In this document: positions 1 through 4,546 of the stretch, in pieces
How positions within the stretch are numbered: position 1 is the first letter of the stretch
How the letters are laid out: each line of letters starts with the position of its first letter
Source of the DNA: Promethearchaeota archaeon
GTDB lineage: Archaea > Asgardarchaeota > Lokiarchaeia > Sigyniarchaeales > SOKP01
DNA: 8,893 nt
Direction of reading: 5' to 3'
Assembly (NCBI GenBank): GCA_030615235.1
Contig: JAUWZR010000100.1
Location: forward strand, 1-8,893
Notes under the pieces: generated by a model
The model's database searches: none
What the model saw: only the letters and a program-made list of their open reading frames with translations
Told to the model about the DNA's origin: nothing
Made by a program: the position numbers and the translations under genes

Positions 1-174
1 TCCGCTAGGTGCTCTTGAGGTTACTCGCCTTGCCCCAGTTCTTCCAAAAGGTGTTCCTGAAGGTCTTGAACCACCCATTCGGAATCCTGTTGAGCCTCCT
101 CGAAAACCTCCTCCTCGAAATCCACCACCACCAAACCCTCCGCCTCGAAACCCTCCGCCACCACCACGAGGCAC
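1..174 (-). CDS. Gly/Phe/Arg-rich low-complexity protein, 5' part only
   Basis: Only the first 58 codons are inside the window, and the frame stays open to the left edge. The N-terminal 27 residues are built of glycine runs broken by Phe and Arg (units such as GGGGGFR, GGGFGGGGFR, GGGFR). A more ordinary Ser/Thr/Pro/Arg stretch follows, including TPFGRTGARR near residues 41-50. Ten arginines and no acidic residue make it strongly basic. The composition resembles the RGG/GAR segments of eukaryotic RNA-binding proteins, but that is a resemblance, not a family assignment. The GTG at 172-174 lies two bases after the CBS gene stop, and the frame is closed by a TAA just upstream. A GAGGTG Shine-Dalgarno at 186-191 sits inside the end of the CBS gene. 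An in-frame ATA at 178-180 is an alternative start. The frame is credible because the repeat pattern is clean only here; the opposite-strand frame over the same bases is its mirror. Function unknown. Confidence 0.7.
   Translation of the reverse strand, partial: MPRGGGGGFRGGGFGGGGFRGGGFRGGSTGFRMGGSRPSGTPFGRTGARRVTSRAPSG
133..159 (-). repeat. 15-bp period repeat within the Gly-rich coding region
   Basis: The 12-mer AAACCCTCCGCC (plus strand) occurs at 133-144 and again at 148-159, a period of 15 bp or five codons. Degenerate units with the same TTTCGAGGNGG core continue down to about position 90. This is a coding minisatellite-like repeat that generates the Gly/Phe/Arg units. It is far more GC-rich than its surroundings. 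Confidence 0.7.
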
Positions 175-176
175 TT

Positions 177-1187
177 TTATTTAGGCACCTCTTTTGCAGA
201 TTCTTTTTGACGAAAGAAATAATCCCGATAAATTGCTGCTAGCACTAAAATCATAGATATTATAGAAAATGTCAATCCTACGCCATCAACGGTTACATTT
301 GGAGTTGGAACAGCGATCGCAAATGCGACACCTAATAGAATCCAGTTAATAATTAGAAACACAACAAATAAAATAGGTAATAAAAATTGTACCAAAAATC
401 CAGTTTGAATGTTGCGTACTTTAGAATAACTCGAGAATATTATTGAAAAAAGCGCAAGGATACCGAAAATTACTACCAGAACACTAAAGATAACAATTAG
501 TAGCCAAATTATTCCGTTTCTATTAATCATGTTCACGAAAGGAACAAGGAAATCAATGCCTCTTGCTTCAAACAATCCAAAAAGGACTCTTCCGCCTCTA
601 ATCTCAGTCATCCCAAATAAACTAAGCAGATCAGCTTGATTTCCCGAAAAGAAACCGTAGATTCCAACAAGCGGGAAGATTACACCAAAAACAAATGCAA
701 TAATTGTACAAACAGTTGCGAACCAAAATTCTGCTGATCTAGTATCAGACACAGAAATTAAGCCTATATCGTCGTAATCTTCGTCAGGAATGAAACTCCA
801 GCAATCTTGTATAGTGCATACTCCAACCAGCTTCTCATTTTCTATTACTGGCACGATATTGACATTTAAATCCCGCATTCTTGCAAAAGCTTCAGTCACG
901 GGATCATCAAGAGATACACTTTTAATCTTATACATAGTCGAAATTACCATTTCTTCTTTTGGATCACTTCCTTTAGCCACAACATTTTGAATGATATCAA
1001 AATCAGCTATAACTCCGAGAACTTTATCAGACTTTTCTTCGACTACGACTAAATCTGGCACTCCTAACTCTTTCATTTTTTTTGCTGCTTCTTGAATAGT
1101 CGCATTAGAATCTATTACGCCGTATTCATCGTCAATAACCAAATCCTTTATAAAATATTCTTTTCTAGATAAACCCAAATTCATCAT
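177..1187 (-). CDS. CBS-pair domain membrane protein
   Basis: This 336-residue protein has two CBS domains followed by a membrane region. CBS1 covers about residues 14-75, with VPDLVVVEE and the VLGVIADFDII strand-helix. CBS2 covers about 80-132, with VPVIENEKLVGVCTIQD. Four hydrophobic helices follow at about 153-180, 225-252, 262-292 and 303-322, then a short basic tail. CBS pairs usually bind adenine nucleotides or SAM and regulate an attached module, so the membrane part may be the regulated element; it shows no transporter or channel signature I recognise. The start is a double ATG (1187 and 1184). No Shine-Dalgarno is present, but a TATA-like box centred about 25 bp upstream fits a leaderless transcript. 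The Gly-rich gene follows directly on the same strand and is probably co-transcribed. The CBS call is firm; the role is unknown. Confidence 0.85.
   Translation of the reverse strand: MMNLGLSRKEYFIKDLVIDDEYGVIDSNATIQEAAKKMKELGVPDLVVVEEKSDKVLGVIADFDIIQNVVAKGSDPKEEMVISTMYKIKSVSLDDPVTEAFARMRDLNVNIVPVIENEKLVGVCTIQDCWSFIPDEDYDDIGLISVSDTRSAEFWFATVCTIIAFVFGVIFPLVGIYGFFSGNQADLLSLFGMTEIRGGRVLFGLFEARGIDFLVPFVNMINRNGIIWLLIVIFSVLVVIFGILALFSIIFSSYSKVRNIQTGFLVQFLLPILFVVFLIINWILLGVAFAIAVPTPNVTVDGVGLTFSIISMILVLAAIYRDYFFRQKESAKEVPK
186..191 (-). promoter_or_regulatory. Shine-Dalgarno for the Gly-rich gene
   Basis: GAGGTG lies on the minus strand inside the last codons of the CBS gene. It ends 11 bases before the GTG at 174 and 5 bases before the in-frame ATA at 180. 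It supports a real downstream gene and translational coupling with the CBS gene. Confidence 0.5.
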
Positions 1188-1205
1188 TTTTTTTTGTTAG
1201 ATTTG

Positions 1206-1217
1206 TTATTTATAAAA
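1206..1217 (-). promoter_or_regulatory. TATA box of the CBS gene
   Basis: The minus strand reads TTTTATAAATAA, centred about 25 bp upstream of the first ATG at 1187. That is the archaeal TATA-to-start-site distance, so transcription would begin at or next to the start codon (leaderless mRNA). This agrees with the absence of a Shine-Dalgarno. It is inferred from sequence and spacing only, and the region is AT-rich. Confidence 0.5.
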
Positions 1218-1222
1218 CAGAT

Positions 1223-1261
1223 TAAAGTAACTATTAAAATTACCTATAAAAATTACCTATA
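1223..1261. repeat. 13-bp tandem repeat upstream of the CBS gene promoter
   Basis: AAAATTACCTATA occurs twice, back to back, at 1236-1248 and 1249-1261. A third, degenerate copy (9 of 13 bases by my count) lies at 1223-1235. The array starts 6 bp upstream of the TATA box of the CBS gene. The position suits a regulator or activator binding array, but chance slippage in AT-rich DNA is possible. Confidence 0.6.
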
Positions 1262-1339
1262 GTCCAATTATTAATTCTTCTAGTAATAGTAAAATTTCTC
1301 TAAAGAATATACATAAGAAAAGTAACAATATAGAAGATT

Positions 1340-1348
1340 AAAAAAAAA
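1340..1348 (-). terminator. T-tract terminator after the SCP2-like gene
   Basis: Nine consecutive T on the minus strand begin about 12 bp after the stop codon of the SCP2-like gene. No strong hairpin precedes them, as is common for archaeal T-tract termination. Confidence 0.5.
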
Positions 1349-1360
1349 GAGTAGCTTGAA

Positions 1361-1828
1361 TTAGTAAAATTCAGCCCCTTCTATTTTAGTAGTAGAAACG
1401 ACTAGTTCCTGCGCGGCCTTCGTTGCTCGCATGACCTTCGCCATGTTACCTACGAGTTTAAATTTACCGGCCATTAATCCCTGGATAGGATCGAGTTCTT
1501 GCTTCAAAACCTTTACCCAATTATCGTATTGTCCTGAAAATACAAATTCTACGCCAACTTTCTCTCCTTCTTTTAAAGGTCGTGGGTCAGAATTAGGGGG
1601 TAGAATATCGTATTCTTCACCTTCCTTTAGGAGTTTGTTGCCTGTGCAGTCTCCTTTATATAATCCAACAAACATTTTTATTTCATGATCCAAATTACCA
1701 CTAGGTTCAATCACGAACATGAAATCACCCGTCCACCAAGAAGCTGCCGCTTTATAATTGGCATTCTCATTTAAAGCTTTCACATAAGCTTCTGCCCATT
1801 CATCTGAAAATACTTTCACATCTATCAC
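1361..1828 (-). CDS. SCP2-like sterol/lipid carrier family protein
   Basis: This 155-residue single-domain protein is likely soluble, with no signal peptide or membrane helix. The second half carries the typical SCP2 pattern: VEFVFSGQYDNWVKV (about 93-107), then LDPIQGLMAGKFKLVGN (about 112-128), then a closing helix with MRATKAAQELV. SCP2-fold proteins bind lipids or acyl-CoAs in a hydrophobic tunnel; the ligand cannot be read from sequence. The start is GTG at 1828, with no ATG before residue 37, which would remove the first helix. A TATA-like element lies about 32 bp upstream. The gene appears monocistronic, with a T9 tract after it and T-tracts separating it from the upstream DUF1512-type gene. 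SCP2-like singletons occur in Thermoplasmatales, Asgard and other archaea. Family call fairly firm, substrate unknown. Confidence 0.75.
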   Translation of the reverse strand: MIDVKVFSDEWAEAYVKALNENANYKAAASWWTGDFMFVIEPSGNLDHEIKMFVGLYKGDCTGNKLLKEGEEYDILPPNSDPRPLKEGEKVGVEFVFSGQYDNWVKVLKQELDPIQGLMAGKFKLVGNMAKVMRATKAAQELVVSTTKIEGAEFY

Positions 1829-1852
1829 TCTCTATTTTTATAATAAAATTTA

Positions 1853-1866
1853 CTTTTGATATAGTT
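1853..1866 (-). promoter_or_regulatory. Possible TATA box of the SCP2-like gene
   Basis: The minus strand reads AACTATATCAAAAG, with its core about 32 bp upstream of the GTG start. That predicts a leader of a few bases. A second AT-rich candidate (1832-1847) is too close to the start codon to serve a transcript that includes it. Confidence 0.35.
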
Positions 1867-1920
1867 AGTATTACTTCTTTTTATTTGAAAGTAATTAATT
1901 CTAAGATTGAGTGAATTGAT

Positions 1921-1966
1921 AAAAAAAGTTATATATGGATGTTTATTAAGCCAAGTTATAAAAAAA
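1921..1966 (-). terminator. Double T-tract after the DUF1512-type gene
   Basis: Two runs of seven T occur on the minus strand, at 1960-1966 (about 6 bp after the stop codon) and 1921-1927. Tandem T-tracts without hairpins are typical of archaeal intrinsic or factor-aided termination. They separate this gene from the SCP2-like gene. Confidence 0.45.
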
Positions 1967-1972
1967 GGGAAA

Positions 1973-3127
1973 TTATACTCCTATGCCGATAGTATTTCCT
2001 ATACCAGCAACGATAACCTTTGCTCCTTTCTCAGTACGCTTCCGAATCCCCATTTTAATATTTTCTACAATAGGATGAACGCTTTTGGTAATTGGTCGCG
2101 ACATTGTTGTTATCGCATTTTCTAAAGATTGTCTACAGATCACAGCATCAATAGGAATAGCTTTTTTGCTTGTTGATTCCTCGATATAAAACTTTTCAAC
2201 TCCAATTCCACCAATAGCAGCACCAACTCCGATTGCTATTGACCCAGTTTTATCTCCAGAAAATTTAAGACCAGCATCGATCATTATTATCCGAGATATA
2301 GATTCTCCATGTTCTTCAATCAATTTTTTAATTGCAGTACCTGGTTTTCCAACAGTTCCTCCAGGTCCCTTAGCTCGCACAACATATATTGTTCTATCTT
2401 CGAAAACAACCTCTTGTAGGATAGTATCCTTTGCGATTTCAATGGCTTCAATATCATCGCTATTTGATACATCTCTTACAAAACTTCCAGCAACTAAAGG
2501 TCCAAGAGCGTCTCCAATTGGGCTTCCTTCAGAAAAAGCTTTTGTAGCATGGTAATACGATTTACCCATCGCTAAAATCATATTCATCTGCATGGAAATC
2601 TGCATTAAGATAATGTAGGATTTAGATTTTTTTCCTAATATTAAGAAGTGTTTGACTAGACGATAAACATAATCAACGGCCATAGCAGCTTCAAGTGTAT
2701 TTTCTAAATTCTGAGCTTCTTTACTTCCTGGTTCAACATTTGGGGCTAAACCTGCAATTTCTGCTTTGAATCTTTCATCCCTTACATCAATCACATGGTC
2801 AAGTTTTGGAATTATGCCATAAGGATCGAGGTCAACTGGTGTAATGGCTATGAAAGTCAAGAAATTTTCAATTTTGAGCACTAAATCCTTATCAGTTTCT
2901 TTTTTATCAGCGTATTTTCTAAAATTCGAAAGCAGAATCTGTTTACACTCGTCATCCCATTTTTTTAGTTTTTCCAATCCAGTTTCGATCTCTCTTGCTG
3001 AGCGCCACGCTTGGAGTTTAGTACCATAAAACATTGACATAAATATTAGGGCAAACCATAGCAAATTAAAAATTAATCCGAGAGGATCTGTTTCCGTTTG
3101 GCCAAGCTGCATTATTTGAATTATCAT
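1973..3127 (-). CDS. DUF1512-type conserved archaeal membrane-anchored protein
   Basis: I recognise this 384-residue protein as the DUF1512 family, which is archaeal and of unknown function. One N-terminal membrane helix (about 16-36) is followed by a basic WRSAREIE stretch, then a large soluble domain. Conserved-looking segments are PVDLDPYGIIPKLDHVI (about 97-113), GSPIGDALGPLVAG (about 201-214), AKGPGGTVGKPG (about 252-263) and a glycine-rich AIGVGAAIGGIGVEKF (about 298-313). The glycine-rich GPGGxxGxPG motif and the later IGxGxAIGGxG loop look like a ligand site, but no known enzyme motif is present. The start ATG at 3127 has no Shine-Dalgarno, and a TATA box lies about 30 bp upstream. 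The gene is divergent from the zinc-ribbon gene across a 148-bp spacer. Confidence 0.8.
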   Translation of the reverse strand: MIIQIMQLGQTETDPLGLIFNLLWFALIFMSMFYGTKLQAWRSAREIETGLEKLKKWDDECKQILLSNFRKYADKKETDKDLVLKIENFLTFIAITPVDLDPYGIIPKLDHVIDVRDERFKAEIAGLAPNVEPGSKEAQNLENTLEAAMAVDYVYRLVKHFLILGKKSKSYIILMQISMQMNMILAMGKSYYHATKAFSEGSPIGDALGPLVAGSFVRDVSNSDDIEAIEIAKDTILQEVVFEDRTIYVVRAKGPGGTVGKPGTAIKKLIEEHGESISRIIMIDAGLKFSGDKTGSIAIGVGAAIGGIGVEKFYIEESTSKKAIPIDAVICRQSLENAITTMSRPITKSVHPIVENIKMGIRKRTEKGAKVIVAGIGNTIGIGV

Positions 3128-3152
3128 TTTAATCTTTCTTTGTTTTAAATAA

Positions 3153-3162
3153 GATATATAAT
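3153..3162 (-). promoter_or_regulatory. TATA box of the DUF1512-type gene
   Basis: The minus strand reads ATTATATATC, centred about 30 bp upstream of the ATG. That predicts a transcript starting within about four bases of the start codon. Confidence 0.45.
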
Positions 3163-3210
3163 TGAAATATTAAATCTATTAAGTTTTCATAATAACAAAA
3201 TTTAATTAAT

Positions 3211-3232
3211 CTTATATTCTTTTCTATTATAG
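3211..3232 (+). promoter_or_regulatory. Possible promoter of the zinc-ribbon gene
   Basis: Two TATA-like elements, CTTATATTC (3211-3219) and CTATTATAG (3224-3232), lie 45-65 bp before the ATG at 3276. Either would give a short leader of about 20-35 bases. No clear Shine-Dalgarno is present; the best is a GGA about five bases before the ATG. Confidence 0.3.
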
Positions 3233-3275
3233 AGTATAGTTTACGAGATATCAGTAAAAAAATAGACGGATATTC

Positions 3276-3713
3276 ATGATTGACGAAGAAGACGATGAGG
3301 AAATTTTAAATAAAAAGCGATCTTTGAAGAGCATTCTTAAAAACCTTCTGTTGATTGGACTCATTGCTATAGGAGTTCTTTTTATGTATATCGGAGGTAC
3401 TGATCAAGTTACCAATATGATCATAGGTTTCACCTTCATTTGTTTAGGGACTACACTATTCCAAATGAGAAAAAATCCCAGTGATCCAATAAGACAGACT
3501 TTAACAATATTGAAATGTAAAGCTTGTGGTGCGATTAAAGTAAGGAATTACGAGGATGGGGATTTCATTTTTAAGTCTATGGGGTCTTGCGATAAATGTA
3601 ATAATTCTATAGAAATACACCAGATTTATAGTGTTAAACTTAAGAAATCCCGGAAAAAAGACGATAAACTGGAAAAAAGCAAAAAAACATTAACGGAAAC
3701 GATCGAAGTTTAA
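3276..3713 (+). CDS. Two-helix membrane protein with C-terminal zinc ribbon
   Basis: This protein has 145 residues. It opens with an acidic tail (MIDEEDDEEI) and a basic patch, then two closely spaced hydrophobic helices (about 22-40 and 46-63). A cytoplasmic zinc-ribbon domain follows, with cysteine pairs CKACG (C81, C84) and CDKC (C105, C108) framing a KVRNYEDGDFIFK hairpin. The end is a very lysine-rich tail. The four cysteines and their CxxC spacing predict one structural zinc. The orientation is probably a two-helix hairpin with both ends in the cytoplasm, by the positive-inside rule. I do not recognise a named family, though the layout looks like a conserved archaeal hypothetical. It is followed 25 bp later by the CoA biosynthesis gene on the same strand, so the two may be co-transcribed; no functional link is evident. 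Confidence 0.8.
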   Translation: MIDEEDDEEILNKKRSLKSILKNLLLIGLIAIGVLFMYIGGTDQVTNMIIGFTFICLGTTLFQMRKNPSDPIRQTLTILKCKACGAIKVRNYEDGDFIFKSMGSCDKCNNSIEIHQIYSVKLKKSRKKDDKLEKSKKTLTETIEV

Positions 3714-3725
3714 ATTTTATCAGTT

Positions 3726-3730
3726 AGGTG
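3726..3730 (+). promoter_or_regulatory. Shine-Dalgarno deciding the CoA gene start
   Basis: AGGTG ends 8 bases before the ATT at 3739. In pheT the same GGTG element ends 8 bases before ATA, and in pheA the related GATGTG ends 8 bases before GTG. This equal spacing points to ATT rather than the downstream ATG at 3757 as the start. Confidence 0.5.
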
Positions 3731-3738
3731 TTTCCCTA

Positions 3739-4185
3739 ATTTTAAATAAAATTGGAATGGGCGGAACTTTTGATCATCTTCATGATGGGCATAAATTTTT
3801 ATTAAAAACAGCTTTGAATTTGTCCAAAACAATAGAGATTGGCTTAACATCTCAAGAATTGCTTAAAAATAAAAAAGCTCCTTCTAAGTTAGAAGATTAC
3901 GACACTAGAAAGAATAAATTAAAAACATTCATTAGTACTTTCACGGACATTAATAGGGTGAACATTGTTGAAATTAGAAATTGGGATGATATGGCTACAT
4001 ATTCTCAAGATCCTGAGTACGAAGGTTTAATTGTAAGCCAAGAAACCTATTCAAATGCCATTAAATTAAGCGAACAAAGAGAAGCAAAAGGATTAGGGCC
4101 ACTTATTTTAATTGTTATTCCACTTCTAAAAGATAAAAATAATAAAAGAATAAGTTCTACGGCTATTCGAGAAGAATTAGGGTAG
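3739..4185 (+). CDS. coaD: Phosphopantetheine adenylyltransferase, archaeal type
   Basis: This enzyme transfers AMP from ATP to 4'-phosphopantetheine, giving dephospho-CoA, the penultimate step of CoA synthesis in the cytoplasm. From the proposed ATT start it has 148 residues, a normal length. The nucleotidyltransferase signature GGTFDHLHDGH is at 8-18 (HxGH = HDGH, 15-18), the middle segment GLIVSQETY is typical of the archaeal branch, and ISSTAIR near 138-144 is the C-terminal ATP-binding motif. The first ATG (3757) would begin at residue 7, inside the first beta strand (KIGMGGTFD). That would remove residues the fold needs and leave no Shine-Dalgarno. The frame is open upstream, and ATT at 3739 follows AGGTG at a good distance. 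A T-tract terminator follows the gene. Identity is sure; the start codon is less so. Confidence 0.9.
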   Translation: MLNKIGMGGTFDHLHDGHKFLLKTALNLSKTIEIGLTSQELLKNKKAPSKLEDYDTRKNKLKTFISTFTDINRVNIVEIRNWDDMATYSQDPEYEGLIVSQETYSNAIKLSEQREAKGLGPLILIVIPLLKDKNNKRISSTAIREELG

Positions 4186-4190
4186 AAAAA

Positions 4191-4196
4191 TTTTTT
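4191..4196 (+). terminator. T-tract terminator after coaD
   Basis: A run of six T, preceded by five A, lies a few bases after the coaD stop. It is a plausible archaeal terminator separating coaD from the pheS leader region. Confidence 0.4.
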
Positions 4197-4215
4197 AGTT
4201 AGTAATACTACTACA

Positions 4216-4223
4216 TTATATAA
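4216..4223 (+). promoter_or_regulatory. TATA-like box at the left end of the pheS leader
   Basis: The palindromic TTATATAA predicts a transcription start near 4246. That is three bases before the first in-frame ATT and six before the TTG of the Phe-rich mini-ORF. The geometry matches the leaderless promoters of other genes in this window, but the region is AT-rich. Confidence 0.35.
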
Positions 4224-4251
4224 TTGAATGATTACTTGAGAAGTGTAGATT

Positions 4252-4341
4252 TTGAGTTTTTATAGAGTATTAAGATTAACTACTGAAAATTTCAATCGAG
4301 TTTCATTTAATTTCAAGATCTTTATTCTGCCAAGGGAATAA
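4252..4341 (+). CDS. Speculative Phe-rich leader mini-ORF before pheS
   Basis: An open frame of 29 codons starts at TTG (4252) or the preceding ATT (4249), right after an in-frame TAG, and ends at TAA 4339-4341. Phe codons occupy positions 3, 14, 19, 21 and 24. The last sense codons lie within the left arm of the hairpin at 4329-4370, and the stop follows directly, a geometry like bacterial Phe leader peptides. Against it: no Shine-Dalgarno, a weak start codon, and AT-rich DNA gives frequent TTT/TTC codons by chance. Translation of this frame is a hypothesis, not a call I would defend alone. Confidence 0.15.
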   Translation: MSFYRVLRLTTENFNRVSFNFKIFILPRE

Positions 4342-4370
4342 TACAAGGAATTTATAATTTTTCTCTTGGC
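4329..4370 (+). repeat. 10-bp inverted repeat (hairpin) in the pheS leader
   Basis: GCCAAGGGAA (4329-4338) can pair with TTCTCTTGGC (4361-4370). All ten positions pair, one as a G-U wobble, across a 22-base AT-rich loop. Only a TTTT run follows about seven bases later, so it is not a convincing classical terminator. In DNA form it could equally be an operator. Confidence 0.5.
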
Positions 4371-4430
4371 TGCGGATTTTAATTTGAAGTGTTCATTCTA
4401 TAATAACTTTAAGCTGTGTTTAGTTGCTAA

Positions 4431-4480
4431 ATATCGTTCTAATTCGTGAAAGAGCAATTTTAAACGATATCCTTCACGAA
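4431..4480. repeat. Two interleaved 8-bp inverted repeats
   Basis: ATATCGTT (4431-4438) is complementary to AACGATAT (4463-4470), and TTCGTGAA (4443-4450) to TTCACGAA (4473-4480). The order A, B, A', B' allows either of two exclusive hairpins, or a pseudoknot. The paired arms start 32 and 30 bp apart, close to three DNA turns, which also suits dimer binding sites. The array ends about 28 bp upstream of the TATA-like box of pheS. Confidence 0.6.
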
Positions 4481-4507
4481 AGATTTAAAAATGTTAGAGA
4501 TTTAGAA

Positions 4508-4518
4508 AATTTATATTA
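4508..4518 (+). promoter_or_regulatory. Possible TATA box immediately upstream of pheS
   Basis: AATTTATATTA is centred about 33 bp upstream of the pheS ATG. It would give a leader of only about seven bases, consistent with the weak Shine-Dalgarno of pheS. If this is the main promoter, the structures further upstream act as DNA rather than RNA. Confidence 0.4.
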
Positions 4519-4546
4519 GATAGTAAATAAAATTTGACTTAGAGAT

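Larger units (their letters stand above)
4186..4546 (+). other. 361-bp gene-free region upstream of pheS
   Basis: This is the longest non-coding stretch of the window. From left to right it holds a T-tract (4191-4196), a TATA-like box (4216-4223), an open 29-codon mini-ORF with five Phe codons (4252-4341), a 10-bp hairpin (4329-4370), two interleaved 8-bp inverted repeats (4431-4480) and a second TATA-like box (4508-4518) just before pheS. No tRNA cloverleaf, C/D-box pair or other known RNA was recognised. It may be a long regulatory leader, a promoter region with operators, or both. Confidence 0.5.

Noticed and set aside
90..174. CRISPR-like or satellite array
   Set aside because: The short repeats keep a coding frame with a 5-codon period and have no spacers. 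They are internal protein repeats.
9..242. Plus-strand frame rich in His and Leu over the left edge
   Set aside because: It is the mirror of the Gly-rich repeat gene on the minus strand. It overlaps the CBS gene end and has no family pattern.
1907..2125. Plus-strand 72-codon frame
   Set aside because: It lies mostly antisense to the end of the DUF1512-type gene and has no ribosome site or recognisable motif.
4280..4310. tRNA T-arm-like TTCAATC in the pheS upstream region
   Set aside because: The flanking bases do not form a five-pair T stem, and no acceptor or anticodon arm could be found around it.
4186..4546. T-box riboswitch controlling pheS
   Set aside because: I see no T-box sequence or specifier-loop architecture, and T-boxes are a bacterial system.
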